Source of the DNA: Erysipelotrichia bacterium
GTDB taxonomy: Bacteria; Bacillota_I; Bacilli_A; Erysipelotrichales; Erysipelotrichaceae
DNA length: 64,000 bases
Direction of reading: 5' to 3'
Assembly: GCA_012520255.1 (NCBI GenBank)
Contig: JAAYOQ010000030.1
Span: 51,863 to 115,862 of the forward strand
Shown: piece after piece, positions 53,451 to 62,598 of the stretch
Numbering within the stretch: the stretch's first letter is position 1
Layout of the letters: every line of letters starts with the position of its first letter
Notes under the pieces: model-generated
The model's input: only the letters and a program-made list of their open reading frames with translations
What the model was told of the DNA's origin: nothing
The model's database searches: none
Position numbers and translations under genes: made by a program

Positions 53451-53458
53451 TGTATAAT
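53451..53458 (+). promoter_or_regulatory. -10 of the M3 peptidase gene
   Basis: TG-TATAAT (53451-53458) lies 38 bases before the chosen start. An in-frame ATG at 53457 overlaps this box, so it cannot be the start. Confidence 0.5.
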
Positions 53459-53495
53459 GTACATTGCGTCTTTAAAAATAGAAAAGGTGATATTA

Positions 53496-55193
53496 ATGAA
53501 GAAATTTAAGGATTTAAAGTACGTCAGACCTGATTTTAAGGTAGTAAAAAAGCAACTTAAAGATTATTTGAAAAAATTTAAAAAGGTTAAAACTTATTCT
53601 GAATTTAAAGATTTATATATGGAATTTGAAAAAAACACTTCTGAACTGGCAAGTGCTATTTCTATTGCCTCAATTAGAAATACCATGGATAAAACAAATT
53701 CTTTTTATGAAGAAGAAATGAAATATATCAATGAAAAAGGAGCTGTTATTCAATTGTCCAGCTTGTCTTTATCTAAAACTCTACTAAAAAGTTCATTTAG
53801 AAAACAGTTTGATGAAGAATATGGTAGTTTTTTAACTGAAAAAATTGAAAAATCTTTAAAACTTATCAGTCCTTTAACAATTATTGATTCAATAAAAGAA
53901 TCGAAATTAACTCAAAATTATTCAAAGGATGTAGCTTTATGTGAGACTGAATTTAGAAGTGAAAAGAAAAACTTTTATGGTTTACTAAAACATATGGAAT
54001 CAACAGATCGTCAGGAAAGGAAAGAAGCCTTTATTGTTTGGGCTGATCTTTATGAATCAGTATCTGATAAGCTGGATGATACTTATGATAAGCTGGTTAA
54101 ACTTAGAGTCAAGATGGCTAAAAAGTTAGGTTTTAAAAACTATATTGAGTATTCATATCTAGCAAGAAACAGATATGATTATACTGCCAAGGACATAGAA
54201 ATCTTTAGGAATAATGTAAGAGATATAATTGTTCCTATATGTGTTGAATTATACAAGAAGCAGAAACAACGCTTAGGTATTGAAACTCTTCATTTCTATG
54301 ATGAAGGATTAGTATTTCCGGAAGGAAATGCTGTTCCAATTGGAGACAAGGATCAGTTAGTTGCCAAGGCTAAAAAGATGTATGATGAAATGAGTAAGGA
54401 AACCAGTGAGTTTTTCAACTTTATGTGCGATTATGAGCTATTTGACCTAGAGACCAGACCTGGTAAACATTTAGGGGGCTATTGTACCTTTTTGCCAGCG
54501 CAAAAAGCACCGTTTATTTTCTCTAATTTCAATGGAACCAGTGCTGATGTAGATGTTTTAACTCATGAAGCTGGACATGCATTCCAGATTTATTTATCAA
54601 GCAGACATCAAAAAACTATGTTAAATATGATGTCATCAAGCGAGATTAATGAAATACATTCGATGGCAATGGAACATTTTACTTATGATTGGATGGAGTT
54701 ATTCTTTGGGGAAAATGCCAATAAGTATATTTATTCTCATTTAGTAAAATCTTTAACAGTTATTCCGTATATGGTGTCAGTTGATGAATTTCAACATCGA
54801 GTTTTTGAAAATCCAAAAATGACCGCGAAAGAAAGAAGAAAAGTATGGCATGAAATTGAAAAAATATATCTTCCTTGGCGTAGTTATGATGGTAATAAGT
54901 TCTTAAAAGAAGGTGGATTCTGGATGCAGAAACAACATATCTTCTTGTTTCCGTTTTATTATGTAGATTATGCTTTGGCTCAAATCAGTTCTTTTGAATT
55001 TTATATTAAGAGTTTAGAAAACAGGCAGGCAGCCTGGGATGATTATGTAGCTTTATGTCAAAAGGGTGGAAGTATGGGTTACTTTGACTTGTTAAAAAGC
55101 GCCAATTTGAACAATCCGTTTGACAGGGAAAAAATGGAAGAAACTATTTCAAAAGTCAAAGAAATAATCCAAGAATATGAAAATAAGATTTAA
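53496..55193 (+). CDS. M3 family oligoendopeptidase (PepF-like)
   Basis: This 565-residue zinc peptidase carries the catalytic motif LTHEAGHAFQIYLS near residue 365 and EIHSMAMEHFTYDWM with the third ligand about 25 residues later. It ends in the helical YYVDYALAQISSFEFY, all typical of the PepF/M3B group. It cleaves oligopeptides in the cytoplasm. AAAAGGTGA precedes the ATG at 53496. A hairpin terminator follows. Confidence 0.93.
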   Translation: MKKFKDLKYVRPDFKVVKKQLKDYLKKFKKVKTYSEFKDLYMEFEKNTSELASAISIASIRNTMDKTNSFYEEEMKYINEKGAVIQLSSLSLSKTLLKSSFRKQFDEEYGSFLTEKIEKSLKLISPLTIIDSIKESKLTQNYSKDVALCETEFRSEKKNFYGLLKHMESTDRQERKEAFIVWADLYESVSDKLDDTYDKLVKLRVKMAKKLGFKNYIEYSYLARNRYDYTAKDIEIFRNNVRDIIVPICVELYKKQKQRLGIETLHFYDEGLVFPEGNAVPIGDKDQLVAKAKKMYDEMSKETSEFFNFMCDYELFDLETRPGKHLGGYCTFLPAQKAPFIFSNFNGTSADVDVLTHEAGHAFQIYLSSRHQKTMLNMMSSSEINEIHSMAMEHFTYDWMELFFGENANKYIYSHLVKSLTVIPYMVSVDEFQHRVFENPKMTAKERRKVWHEIEKIYLPWRSYDGNKFLKEGGFWMQKQHIFLFPFYYVDYALAQISSFEFYIKSLENRQAAWDDYVALCQKGGSMGYFDLLKSANLNNPFDREKMEETISKVKEIIQEYENKI

Positions 55194-55213
55194 TATTGTT
55201 TAAATGGTTATGA

Positions 55214-55258
55214 AAAATAGTAAGTTTCGCTTTAAAAGAGAAATTTACTATTTTATTT
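55214..55258 (+). terminator. M3 peptidase terminator
   Basis: AAAATAGTAA (55214-55223) pairs with TTACTATTTT (55245-55254) with further pairing inside (TTTC/GAAA), then T-rich sequence. Confidence 0.7.
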
Positions 55259-55278
55259 CTTAACTTCTCTTGAAAATG

Positions 55279-55307
55279 TTGAGAAACATGTTTGATTAAA
55301 GTATAAT
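55279..55307 (+). promoter_or_regulatory. tRNA-Thr promoter
   Basis: TTGAGA (55279-55284) and TATAAT (55302-55307) are 17 bases apart, ending 11 bases before the tRNA. Confidence 0.75.
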
Positions 55308-55317
55308 GATAACAGTC

Positions 55318-55393
55318 GCCGTCTTAGCTCAGTTGGCAGAGCGCTTCAATGGTAATGAAGAGGTCAGCAGTTCGATTCTGCTATTCGGCACCA
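55318..55393 (+). tRNA. tRNA-Thr(GGT) with mismatched acceptor stem
   Basis: This 76-base cloverleaf has the anticodon GGT in the loop ATGGTAA, flanked by CTTCA/TGAAG. The D arm (GCTC/GAGC), variable loop AGGTC and T arm (AGCAG-TTCGATT-CTGCT) are regular. CCA is encoded. The acceptor stem GCCGTCT/ATTCGGC has two mismatches (U5.U68 and C6.U67), whereas most tRNA-Thr pair cleanly. A strong promoter suggests it is transcribed. Whether it charges well is uncertain. Confidence 0.9.
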
Positions 55394-55456
55394 TTAAACA
55401 GCCAGAGAATGATAATTGTATCATTCTTTTTTATATAAGATATCAAAGATAATCTA

Positions 55457-55465
55457 TGATAAAAT
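55457..55465 (+). promoter_or_regulatory. Extended -10 of the Sel1-repeat gene
   Basis: TG-A-TAAAAT (55457-55465) lies 27 bases before the gene. Confidence 0.45.
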
Positions 55466-55491
55466 ATATTAAACAGGAGGATATATCGACA

Positions 55492-57189
55492 ATGTTTAGA
55501 GTTAATGACAAAGTAAAAGTTATTGGTACAAATAAAAAGGGAATAGTTATTTCCTATGACGAAGTTGAAGAGGAAGTTTATGAAGTTGAAGTCAAAATTG
55601 AAGATAAAATTGAAAAGCATCTGTCTTTTGATTTAAAAAGAGATGGACCTCTTAAGCTTTCTGTCGATGATTTAAGAAATATCTTCCGTTACAGTCTTGA
55701 TTACTTTGTTTTGGTTTTTGCTGGTCAAGATTTTGAAGATGATGAAACGGACAAGATGTTACTCGATTTTGAATGTGAAGAAAAATATACTCCTACTTTG
55801 GATGATATGATTGCTTTTGTGATGAATCTAAAAGTGAAAAATGCTACAGTTGATGATTTTAATCGCTGGGGATTTGTAATAAATATAATATTAAAGGATT
55901 GTTACTTGAGTAATTTTATAAGATCAAAGGAAGATTTTGATAGGTGGCTATTTAGAAATAATGGTGATGTAGTCGAATTTGTTTTTGGTTGTTTGCACAG
56001 TGCTGAAGCAGATGATGTATTTATTGATGAATTATTGGATGATTTATTTGATCTTGATAGTTTAATAAAAGAGATTCAGATAGTAAAAGAAAATTATGAA
56101 AAAAGTTTGCTTGATAGAGAATATAGTGAACAGACAATGAAAAATGTTTTGTCATATGTGACAGAAAATGATATGATTTCTCAACTGACTTATCCGTATG
56201 ATGAACTGTTTAAAAGATTTGTTGAAATTCTAGTTAAAAAAGATGATAATCTGGGTCTGGATGTTTTAGGATATTCTGTTTATGGTGGGAATGAACTTTT
56301 TGAATGTGACTGGAAAAAAGCTCAAGAGATTTTTGAAAAGCTCTATTCAAGAACCGGGGATCCCGGTTATGCCAATACTCTGGGTTACATCTACTATTTT
56401 GGTAGGGCAAACAATGGTGTGGCTCAAGATGATTTGGCTTTTAAGTACTTCTCTATTGGTGCCGCTGCTGGAAATTATGAATCATTATACAAACTGGCAG
56501 ATATGTTTATTGCTGGCAGAGGAGTAGTAAAAAATAAAGAAATCGGTGAAGGAATTTATTACGATCTATTTAATGAAAACAAAGCAATATTTGAGGATGA
56601 ACATTTTAATTGTAAGTTCGCAGATATTGCCTATCGGGTAGGCTCAACATATTTAGATGGTGAAAACAGTCAATATATCCCAGCTTATTATTATTTTCTG
56701 ATGGCAAAGTTCGCTATTGATAAAAGAATGCTGTATTTTGATTATTATGGTGATAGTACAGTTAAGAAAAATATTGAAGAAGCAATTGAAAAATGTAAAG
56801 AAAAATTAGAGATACCTTTAAGAAAGAGTATTTTTGTACCTGAACCTTTTGTAGTGATAGATTTATTGGCTGGTGATTATCATGTTGACGTTAAATTAAG
56901 ACATTTAAAAAACAATAAAGTTAAGATGACTTTTAAGCGTGTAGCTAAGGGCAAAAGAGAAGAACCAGAAAAAATTTTATTTCCATTCTTTGATTTTCAT
57001 GGTTGTATTTTAACTGATGAATTTACCTTCTATGCTGAGAACGTAACTGAAATTTCAGATAATGATAATTTTAGGATTACCCATTATGAGATGTGTGGTG
57101 ATGGTGATATTGAATTTTTCTATTTTGATAAGTGTGTAGGTTATGTTATTGGTGATGGATTCAGATTAAAGAATTTTGTAAAGGAATAA
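55492..57189 (+). CDS. Sel1-repeat protein with N-terminal SH3/KOW-like domain
   Basis: This 565-residue soluble protein begins MFRVNDKVKVIGTNKKGIV, a small beta-barrel-like region (about 1-50), then a long acidic helical middle. From about 280 to 370 two or three Sel1-like (TPR-type) repeats occur: GDPGYANTLGYIYYFGRA and AAGNYESLYKLADMFIAGRG. A beta-rich C-terminal domain (about 455-565) follows. Sel1 repeats bind proteins. I do not recognise the whole architecture. AACAGGAGG precedes the ATG at 55492. It stands alone between a tRNA and a terminator. Confidence 0.75.
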   Translation: MFRVNDKVKVIGTNKKGIVISYDEVEEEVYEVEVKIEDKIEKHLSFDLKRDGPLKLSVDDLRNIFRYSLDYFVLVFAGQDFEDDETDKMLLDFECEEKYTPTLDDMIAFVMNLKVKNATVDDFNRWGFVINIILKDCYLSNFIRSKEDFDRWLFRNNGDVVEFVFGCLHSAEADDVFIDELLDDLFDLDSLIKEIQIVKENYEKSLLDREYSEQTMKNVLSYVTENDMISQLTYPYDELFKRFVEILVKKDDNLGLDVLGYSVYGGNELFECDWKKAQEIFEKLYSRTGDPGYANTLGYIYYFGRANNGVAQDDLAFKYFSIGAAAGNYESLYKLADMFIAGRGVVKNKEIGEGIYYDLFNENKAIFEDEHFNCKFADIAYRVGSTYLDGENSQYIPAYYYFLMAKFAIDKRMLYFDYYGDSTVKKNIEEAIEKCKEKLEIPLRKSIFVPEPFVVIDLLAGDYHVDVKLRHLKNNKVKMTFKRVAKGKREEPEKILFPFFDFHGCILTDEFTFYAENVTEISDNDNFRITHYEMCGDGDIEFFYFDKCVGYVIGDGFRLKNFVKE

Positions 57190-57212
57190 TTGCTTGATAA
57201 TAACAGACAATA

Positions 57213-57250
57213 AAACCCTTCTGTTTTTAAAATCAGGAGGGTTTGTTTTT
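57213..57250. terminator. Terminator between Sel1 gene and adenosine deaminase
   Basis: AAACCCTTCTG (57213-57223) pairs with CAGGAGGGTTT (57234-57244) with one G.T pair. T-runs follow on the plus strand. Genes on both sides converge. Confidence 0.8.
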
Positions 57251-57258
57251 GTTGATTT

Positions 57259-58272
57259 CTATTTGTAATGTTTTTTTAGTTCATCAATATAAGCCTGTTT
57301 ATTTTCCTGGGGCATAAATGAAGCTTCAATAGCATTGATGTTGCATGTAATAAGATCATTATAGGTAAAACCGGCTTTCTCTAAGGCCCTATCATATTCA
57401 TCAATGATTGTAAGATTACCTAAAATCATATTATCAGTATTTAAAGTTACTTTAGCTCCAGCATCTAATAATTTTTTAGCCGGATGCTTTTGATATGATG
57501 GCTGTGTTTTACACTGAATGTTACTGGTTAAACAGATTTCTAAAGCGATATTGTTGTCAATTACTTTCTGCAGGACTGCTTTGTCGTTATAGCATTTATG
57601 ACCATGACCAATTCTTGAAGCTCCAAAATCAATAACCATTGAACAGTTTTCCGGTCCGCCATTATCACCGGCATGAATTGTCATTGGAAGTCCTTTTTCT
57701 TTTGGTGAAACAAACAGTGGAGCATAATGAGCCATTGGTACAAAATCTTCAAAACCGGCTAAATCCAAAGCTACAATATTTGTTTTATCACAGTATTCTT
57801 CAAACAGTCTGACGGTTTCGAAGTTTTCTTCACTATTATCATAGTCATCAATCATACAGCATAAAATGATACCAACTTTAATTGAAGGAAAGTCTGCTTC
57901 AGCCTTTTGTTTTCCTTTGATAATTGCCTCGATTACTTCTTTTTGAGTTAACCCTTTTTTGGTATGCAGTTGAGGGGCAAATCTTATTTCGGCATAACAC
58001 AGGTAATCTTTAACATTTTCAATTGTCGTATAGATTGTTTCAAAAAGCGCTGCTTCATCCTGCAGGATAGCAGTAGGAAGATCAAATCTGGCTAAATATT
58101 CTCCAACATCACCACAATCAGCAGTATCAGCTAAAAACTGTTTGAATCCTTCTAATGTTTCTGCCGGCAGTTTAATATTTCTTTCTTTTGCCAGTTTCCA
58201 GGTTACTTCTGGAACCATTGAACCATCTAAATGGAAATGTAAATCAACTTTTGGGAAGGGATATTTATTCAT
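57259..58272 (-). CDS. add: Adenosine deaminase
   Basis: This 337-residue zinc enzyme turns adenosine into inosine. The metal-binding VDLHFHLDG, the HAGDNGGPEN catalytic region, GHGHKCYND and the late LNTDNMIL match the family. The next-most likely alternative is adenine deaminase of the same superfamily. AAAGGAG precedes the ATG at 58272. A longer frame from 58308 begins within a TATAAT box, so it is rejected. The nucleoside hydrolase at 20.3 kb could process the inosine. Confidence 0.92.
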   Translation of the reverse strand: MNKYPFPKVDLHFHLDGSMVPEVTWKLAKERNIKLPAETLEGFKQFLADTADCGDVGEYLARFDLPTAILQDEAALFETIYTTIENVKDYLCYAEIRFAPQLHTKKGLTQKEVIEAIIKGKQKAEADFPSIKVGIILCCMIDDYDNSEENFETVRLFEEYCDKTNIVALDLAGFEDFVPMAHYAPLFVSPKEKGLPMTIHAGDNGGPENCSMVIDFGASRIGHGHKCYNDKAVLQKVIDNNIALEICLTSNIQCKTQPSYQKHPAKKLLDAGAKVTLNTDNMILGNLTIIDEYDRALEKAGFTYNDLITCNINAIEASFMPQENKQAYIDELKKHYK

Positions 58273-58299
58273 CTGTTTTTCTCCTTTATTTCTACAGAT

Positions 58300-58305
58300 A
58301 TTATA
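58300..58305 (-). promoter_or_regulatory. -10 box of add
   Basis: A perfect TATAAT on the minus strand (58305-58300), preceded directly by TG, lies 28 bases before the add start. No convincing -35 is seen. Confidence 0.45.
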
Positions 58306-58386
58306 CATTATTTATAACGGCTATGCTTGTTATTAAAAATAATTGAGTAGAGTTTGTTATAATGTAAATGTCAGGAAGGTCTAAAG

Positions 58387-58743
58387 ATGGAAGTTAAATT
58401 TATAGATATACTTGCTTATACAGTAGCTTTAATTGGATTTTGTCCTTATGTAGTAGTAATGTTGTTATCTGACAATACAGTTACTGCCAGTTTGTTTGTT
58501 TTGATGTATTTTATCAATCCGATTTATTGTATTATGGTTGGCATAGTTGCCAGCAAAAATGTTAAGAAAAACTTTGTTTATATCTTTTTACCAGCAATTG
58601 TCTTTATCATTGCCTACACAGTTATTTTCAAATCTTTAGAAGTAGGTTTTGTTTTTTATGGATTTGTCTATTTAATTATCAGTTTAATTACAATGCTGAT
58701 TGGTTCATATCTAAAAAAAAGAAAAGAAGAATTATATAGCTAA
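58387..58743 (+). CDS. Small four-helix membrane protein
   Basis: This 118-residue protein is hydrophobic, with about four helices (7-29, 34-55, 64-83, 88-109) and a basic end KKRKEELYS. I do not recognise a family. CAGGAAGG precedes the ATG, and TG-T-TATAAT lies at 58356-58363. It stands alone between add and proS, divergent from add and followed by a terminator. Function is unknown. Confidence 0.65.
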   Translation: MEVKFIDILAYTVALIGFCPYVVVMLLSDNTVTASLFVLMYFINPIYCIMVGIVASKNVKKNFVYIFLPAIVFIIAYTVIFKSLEVGFVFYGFVYLIISLITMLIGSYLKKRKEELYS

Positions 58744-58750
58744 AAAAATA

Positions 58751-58780
58751 CCCTCCATATTATTGCTGGAGGGCATTTTT
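58751..58780. terminator. Bidirectional terminator between small membrane gene and proS
   Basis: CCCTCCA (58751-58757) pairs with TGGAGGG (58767-58773). A-runs and T-runs flank it on both sides, so it serves both convergent genes. Confidence 0.85.
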
Positions 58781-60465
58781 TATTTACATAGTTCTATAAC
58801 TTTTTCTATTGCCTGATCGACTGTTAGTATTTCTTTTTTCTTTTCTGTTCTTAAGATAAATTCAACATTGCCATTAACTGCATCTCTTCCAACAGTTATA
58901 CGCATTGGAATACCTATTAATTCCATATCTTTAAATTTAACACCAGCTCTTTCATCTCTGTCATCCATTATAGGTTCAATACCTGAGTTCATCAATTTAT
59001 CATAGATTTCAGCAGCTAAGCTGGACTGTTTTTCATCCTTGACATTGATAATGACAATCCCTACTTTATAAGGAGCAATGTTTACGGGCCAGATTAAACC
59101 ATTTTCATCATGATTTTGCTCAACAATAGCTGCCATTGTTCTACCAACACCGATACCATAACTACCCATTACGACAGGCTTTATTGACATATCTTTATCC
59201 TGATAGTATAGATTCATAGCTTCAGAATATTTAACGCCCAACTTAAAGGTATTGCCAACTTCAATTCCTTTTTTAAAATAGATGTTTCCACCACAATTTG
59301 GACATTTATCACCCTTTTGAACATTAACAATATCGCCGGCAAAATCATAAATGAAGTCTTTGATATTAGTGTTGATATAGTGATAGCCTTCTTTATTAGC
59401 GCCAGTTACAAAGTTTTTCATTGTCAAGACTTCTGAGTCTACAACAATGGTAGCATTTAATCCAATTGGGCCGGTATATCCTGGTACTGCATTACTTGTT
59501 GCGATTAATTCATCATTAGCAAAGTTTAGTTCCTGTCCTTTTAAAAGCTTTAGGATTTTGGCCTGGTTTAATTCTCTGTTACCTCTAACCAGACAGATTA
59601 CCAGTTTGCCATCAACACTCATCAGCAAGGCTTTAACGGTTTTTTCAATAGGCAAATTTAAGTATTTTGCGACTTCTTCAATACTTTCTTGATTGGGAGT
59701 CTCTACCATTTGAAGAGGTTTGTCTTCTTCTGTTTCTTTATCTGGATCAACTTTTTGGCTGACTTCAAGATTGCTGGCATAGTCACAGCTGTCACATAAG
59801 ACTACCGTATCTTCACCAATTTCACTGATAGCCTGAAACTCTTCTGATAATAAACCACCCATTACTCCAGTATCAGCTACTACAACCTTATAGTTTAAAC
59901 CTAAACGAGTAAAAACATTATGGTAGGCATTAAATATTTTGCCATAAGAGACATCTAATCCTTCATAATCAAGATCGAAAGTGTAAGCATCTTTCATCAA
60001 AAACTCTTTGACTCTGATTAAGCCGTATCTAGGTCTGGCTTCATCTCTAAATTTTGTTTGAATCTGGTATAAAGAAAATGGCAAGTCTTTATAAGAGTTG
60101 ACTTTCATTGATGCCGCAATAGCAAACAACTCTTCATGTGTTGGTCCTAAAACCATCTTTTTACCAGACCTATCTTCTAATGAAAACATTGAACTGCCAA
60201 AGTTTTCTCTTCTACCACTGGCAACATAAAGATCTTCAGGCATCATACAAGGCATGATTAACTCCTGGCTTCCAGTTTTATCCATTTCTTCTCTGATAAT
60301 TTTTTCGATATTCTTTTTAACTTTTAAACCTAAGGGAAGAAACATATAAATACCAGCTGAAGATTTCTTAATATATCCAGCTCTGCTCAATAAGATGGCG
60401 CTGATAGATTCTTCATCTTTTGGTGCTTCTCTTAATGAATAAAAGTAACTGTTTTTTAGTTTCAT
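58780..60465 (-). CDS. proS: Prolyl-tRNA synthetase
   Basis: This 561-residue class II synthetase has motif 1 and 2 elements (GIYMFLPLGLKVKKNIEKIIREEM, then FRDEARPRYGLIRVKEFLMKDAY) and motif 3 (VMGSYGIGVGRTMAAIVEQ). It also has the bacterial editing/INS insertion between motifs 2 and 3 (YTGPIGLNATIVVDSE) and a C-terminal anticodon domain. Length is normal for the bacterial type. GGAGG precedes the ATG. No T-box leader is seen in the short upstream gap. Confidence 0.97.
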   Translation of the reverse strand: MKLKNSYFYSLREAPKDEESISAILLSRAGYIKKSSAGIYMFLPLGLKVKKNIEKIIREEMDKTGSQELIMPCMMPEDLYVASGRRENFGSSMFSLEDRSGKKMVLGPTHEELFAIAASMKVNSYKDLPFSLYQIQTKFRDEARPRYGLIRVKEFLMKDAYTFDLDYEGLDVSYGKIFNAYHNVFTRLGLNYKVVVADTGVMGGLLSEEFQAISEIGEDTVVLCDSCDYASNLEVSQKVDPDKETEEDKPLQMVETPNQESIEEVAKYLNLPIEKTVKALLMSVDGKLVICLVRGNRELNQAKILKLLKGQELNFANDELIATSNAVPGYTGPIGLNATIVVDSEVLTMKNFVTGANKEGYHYINTNIKDFIYDFAGDIVNVQKGDKCPNCGGNIYFKKGIEVGNTFKLGVKYSEAMNLYYQDKDMSIKPVVMGSYGIGVGRTMAAIVEQNHDENGLIWPVNIAPYKVGIVIINVKDEKQSSLAAEIYDKLMNSGIEPIMDDRDERAGVKFKDMELIGIPMRITVGRDAVNGNVEFILRTEKKKEILTVDQAIEKVIELCK

Positions 60466-60489
60466 ACCTGATACCTCCGACCTTGTAAA

Positions 60490-60498
60490 ATTATAACA
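60490..60498 (-). promoter_or_regulatory. Extended -10 of proS
   Basis: On the minus strand TG-T-TATAAT covers 60498-60490, 25 bases before proS and directly after the upstream terminator. Confidence 0.5.
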
Positions 60499-60508
60499 TA
60501 ATTAACAC

Positions 60509-60530
60509 AAAAAAAGCCCCTATTTGGGGC
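60509..60530 (-). terminator. Terminator of the VanY-like gene
   Basis: On the minus strand GCCCC-AAATA-GGGGC (60530-60516) is followed by seven T. Confidence 0.9.
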
Positions 60531-60537
60531 ATATTGT

Positions 60538-61929
60538 TTAATTAAATAATAAATTGTACTCTTCCAAGGTCCAATTGTAAGTTTTCATAATAGTAGCTGG
60601 CTTTACTCCTACATATCGATAATGATAGCTGATATAGTAATAGCCTGTAATGAAAGCCCTTGATTTTGGATATCTTAGGATATATCCGTATTCATGAGCA
60701 TGCTTTTCCATCCAGCTAGAAGAACGACATTCGTGAAACTCTTGATGGCTATAACCTTTTTGAAGAACATCAATTGCCAGACCTGTCTGATGTTCGCTAG
60801 CTCCTGCTCGAGAAGCAAAGCTGTCAACGATGACTGTTTCAGTTTCGTCCTGTTCACTTTCTGTTTCTTCTGGCGTGTTCGCAGCTATGATAGTCTGATA
60901 TAAAGATTCTTCCGTTTCATAAGAACGATAGCCACTGTAAATCATCATTCTTCGATCAACATCAATAAGGCAGGCATCACTCATGGCGACGAAAGCCTCA
61001 GCTGCTTCTTGATATAGAGGTTGGCTATGCTGACGATAGGTAGCATCTACATCAATCAAATCTTCTGGAACAAAGTCAGATTTAAGTTGATGGTTTTTAT
61101 TGACCAGCATAGTAAGTGAAAATTCATTAATGATAGTTATTTCTCTTTGATAGAAACTTTCAAAGTCCGGGTCTTCAATAAAGTCTAAGTTTTTATTGAC
61201 ATCATTGACAGCTCTATCAGCATCACAATCATGTTGATCCATATACCAGATATATCTGGCTAAATTATTGATTTTGAATTTTGAATTAGATATTAAAGCA
61301 TCTAATTGTTCAAAATAATTAATTTCAGCAATGTCGTTGAAAATATCAACTGATAAGGTATGCAACTTGTTAATTGTTTCAGGACTATAGCCAGTTTGAA
61401 GATAACTGATATAATTATCGGCTTTCTGTTGATTCAGCTCAATTGTGAAAAGCTGTAAAGTTTCATCATCAACCTGATTAGTTAAAGTTAAAGCTGAAAA
61501 TGGTGTATAACCACATAAAACTAAAGTTTCGAAATTGTTTAGATTTTCAATTTTCGGGTAATCATTTAACGAAATTAAATCATGAATATCTAAAAACTGA
61601 AATAAAGTCTGACATTCCTGTAAATCGTATTTAACAGCCAATTGGTTTATTATACTGGTGTAGTCCATTTCGCTTTCTAAAAGCAGGTAGTATTCAATGT
61701 TTTTTTCATCAAAGTCTTTTGAAGTTAAGGCATATAATAAACTTTGATGATAGTGGTCGACTCTATCAGATAAATCGTACTGATGTAACAATTTAATTTG
61801 TTCGTAAGTATAGCCCATAGCTTTAAGCTTACTGTCTTTAAAAAAAGACAGGTAAATTAAACCAGCTAATGAAACAGTCAGCAAAGCGACTATAACTGAT
61901 AAAATTTTGATTTTAGTTTTATTTTTCAT
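60538..61929 (-). CDS. Membrane-anchored VanY/M15B-like protein with altered active site
   Basis: This 463-residue protein has one N-terminal membrane helix (about 8-30), a long helical extracellular part (about 40-300) and a C-terminal M15B domain. The domain retains SGYRSYETEE, the zinc motif SEHQTGLAIDV and ITGYYYISYHYRYVG. In active enzymes the last motif is typically EPWHYRYVG. Here the catalytic Glu, Pro and Trp read Ile433, Ser434, Tyr435, while His436 stays. Activity is thus doubtful and a peptidoglycan-binding role is possible. Family members cut the terminal D-Ala of cell-wall peptides. Confidence 0.85.
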   Translation of the reverse strand: MKNKTKIKILSVIVALLTVSLAGLIYLSFFKDSKLKAMGYTYEQIKLLHQYDLSDRVDHYHQSLLYALTSKDFDEKNIEYYLLLESEMDYTSIINQLAVKYDLQECQTLFQFLDIHDLISLNDYPKIENLNNFETLVLCGYTPFSALTLTNQVDDETLQLFTIELNQQKADNYISYLQTGYSPETINKLHTLSVDIFNDIAEINYFEQLDALISNSKFKINNLARYIWYMDQHDCDADRAVNDVNKNLDFIEDPDFESFYQREITIINEFSLTMLVNKNHQLKSDFVPEDLIDVDATYRQHSQPLYQEAAEAFVAMSDACLIDVDRRMMIYSGYRSYETEESLYQTIIAANTPEETESEQDETETVIVDSFASRAGASEHQTGLAIDVLQKGYSHQEFHECRSSSWMEKHAHEYGYILRYPKSRAFITGYYYISYHYRYVGVKPATIMKTYNWTLEEYNLLFN

Positions 61930-61944
61930 CTTGGATTATCCTTT

Positions 61945-62598
61945 CTAGTCGAAAAATGACCATATATTATCACCTTTTGGATAACAGGTGAAGGAAACAA
62001 TATCTTTAGTTATAGGGTGAGGGAAAGATAACTGATAAGCATAAAGGGCAATCTGTTGGCCTTTGTGGCTATCGGGATTATATTTCTGATCCCCCCATAA
62101 AGGTAAATTGGCATTAGCCATTTGAACTCTGATCTGATGGCTTCTTCCAGTTTGCAAATTAATTTCTACTAAAGATAAATCATCTTTAGTTTTTAATAGA
62201 GAATAATCTAATATGGCAAGTTTGCCTTTGTCTTTGGTGGTAACGGAGACTGTATTGGTTTTTGAATTTTTTATCAGATAATTTTCGAGATGACATTCTA
62301 TTTCAGCTTTGCCACAGACAACTGCTAAATAGGTTCTTTTAAAGAGACCTCTTCTCAAACTGTCCGCCAGTCTGGAAGCAGCTTTACTGGTTTTAGCAAA
62401 AACCATCACCCCTCCAACTGGTCTATCCAAACGATGAACTAAACCCAGATAAACATTGCCGGGTTTATGGTATTTTTCCTTTAGCCATCCTTTTAAAGCG
62501 GTTAATAAGTCTAAATCTTTTGAAGAATCTGGACAGACAGGCATATTAACTGGTTTTTCTACAACCAGAAGATGGTTATCTTCGAAAATTAATTTCAT
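61945..62598 (-). CDS. RluA-family pseudouridine synthase
   Basis: This 217-residue enzyme converts uridine to pseudouridine in RNA. The catalytic motif is LVHRLDRPVGGVMVFAK (HRLD with the aspartate). An N-terminal DNHLLVVEKPVNMPV and the end GRSHQIRVQMA fit the RluA family. There is no S4 domain, so it is the short type. It shares four bases with the methyltransferase stop/start, so both are translated together. The target is unknown. Confidence 0.92.
   Translation of the reverse strand: MKLIFEDNHLLVVEKPVNMPVCPDSSKDLDLLTALKGWLKEKYHKPGNVYLGLVHRLDRPVGGVMVFAKTSKAASRLADSLRRGLFKRTYLAVVCGKAEIECHLENYLIKNSKTNTVSVTTKDKGKLAILDYSLLKTKDDLSLVEINLQTGRSHQIRVQMANANLPLWGDQKYNPDSHKGQQIALYAYQLSFPHPITKDIVSFTCYPKGDNIWSFFD

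Noticed and set aside
60466..60537. T-box leader before proS
   Set aside because: Only 72 bases lie between proS and the upstream terminator, with no T-box sequence or specifier stem.
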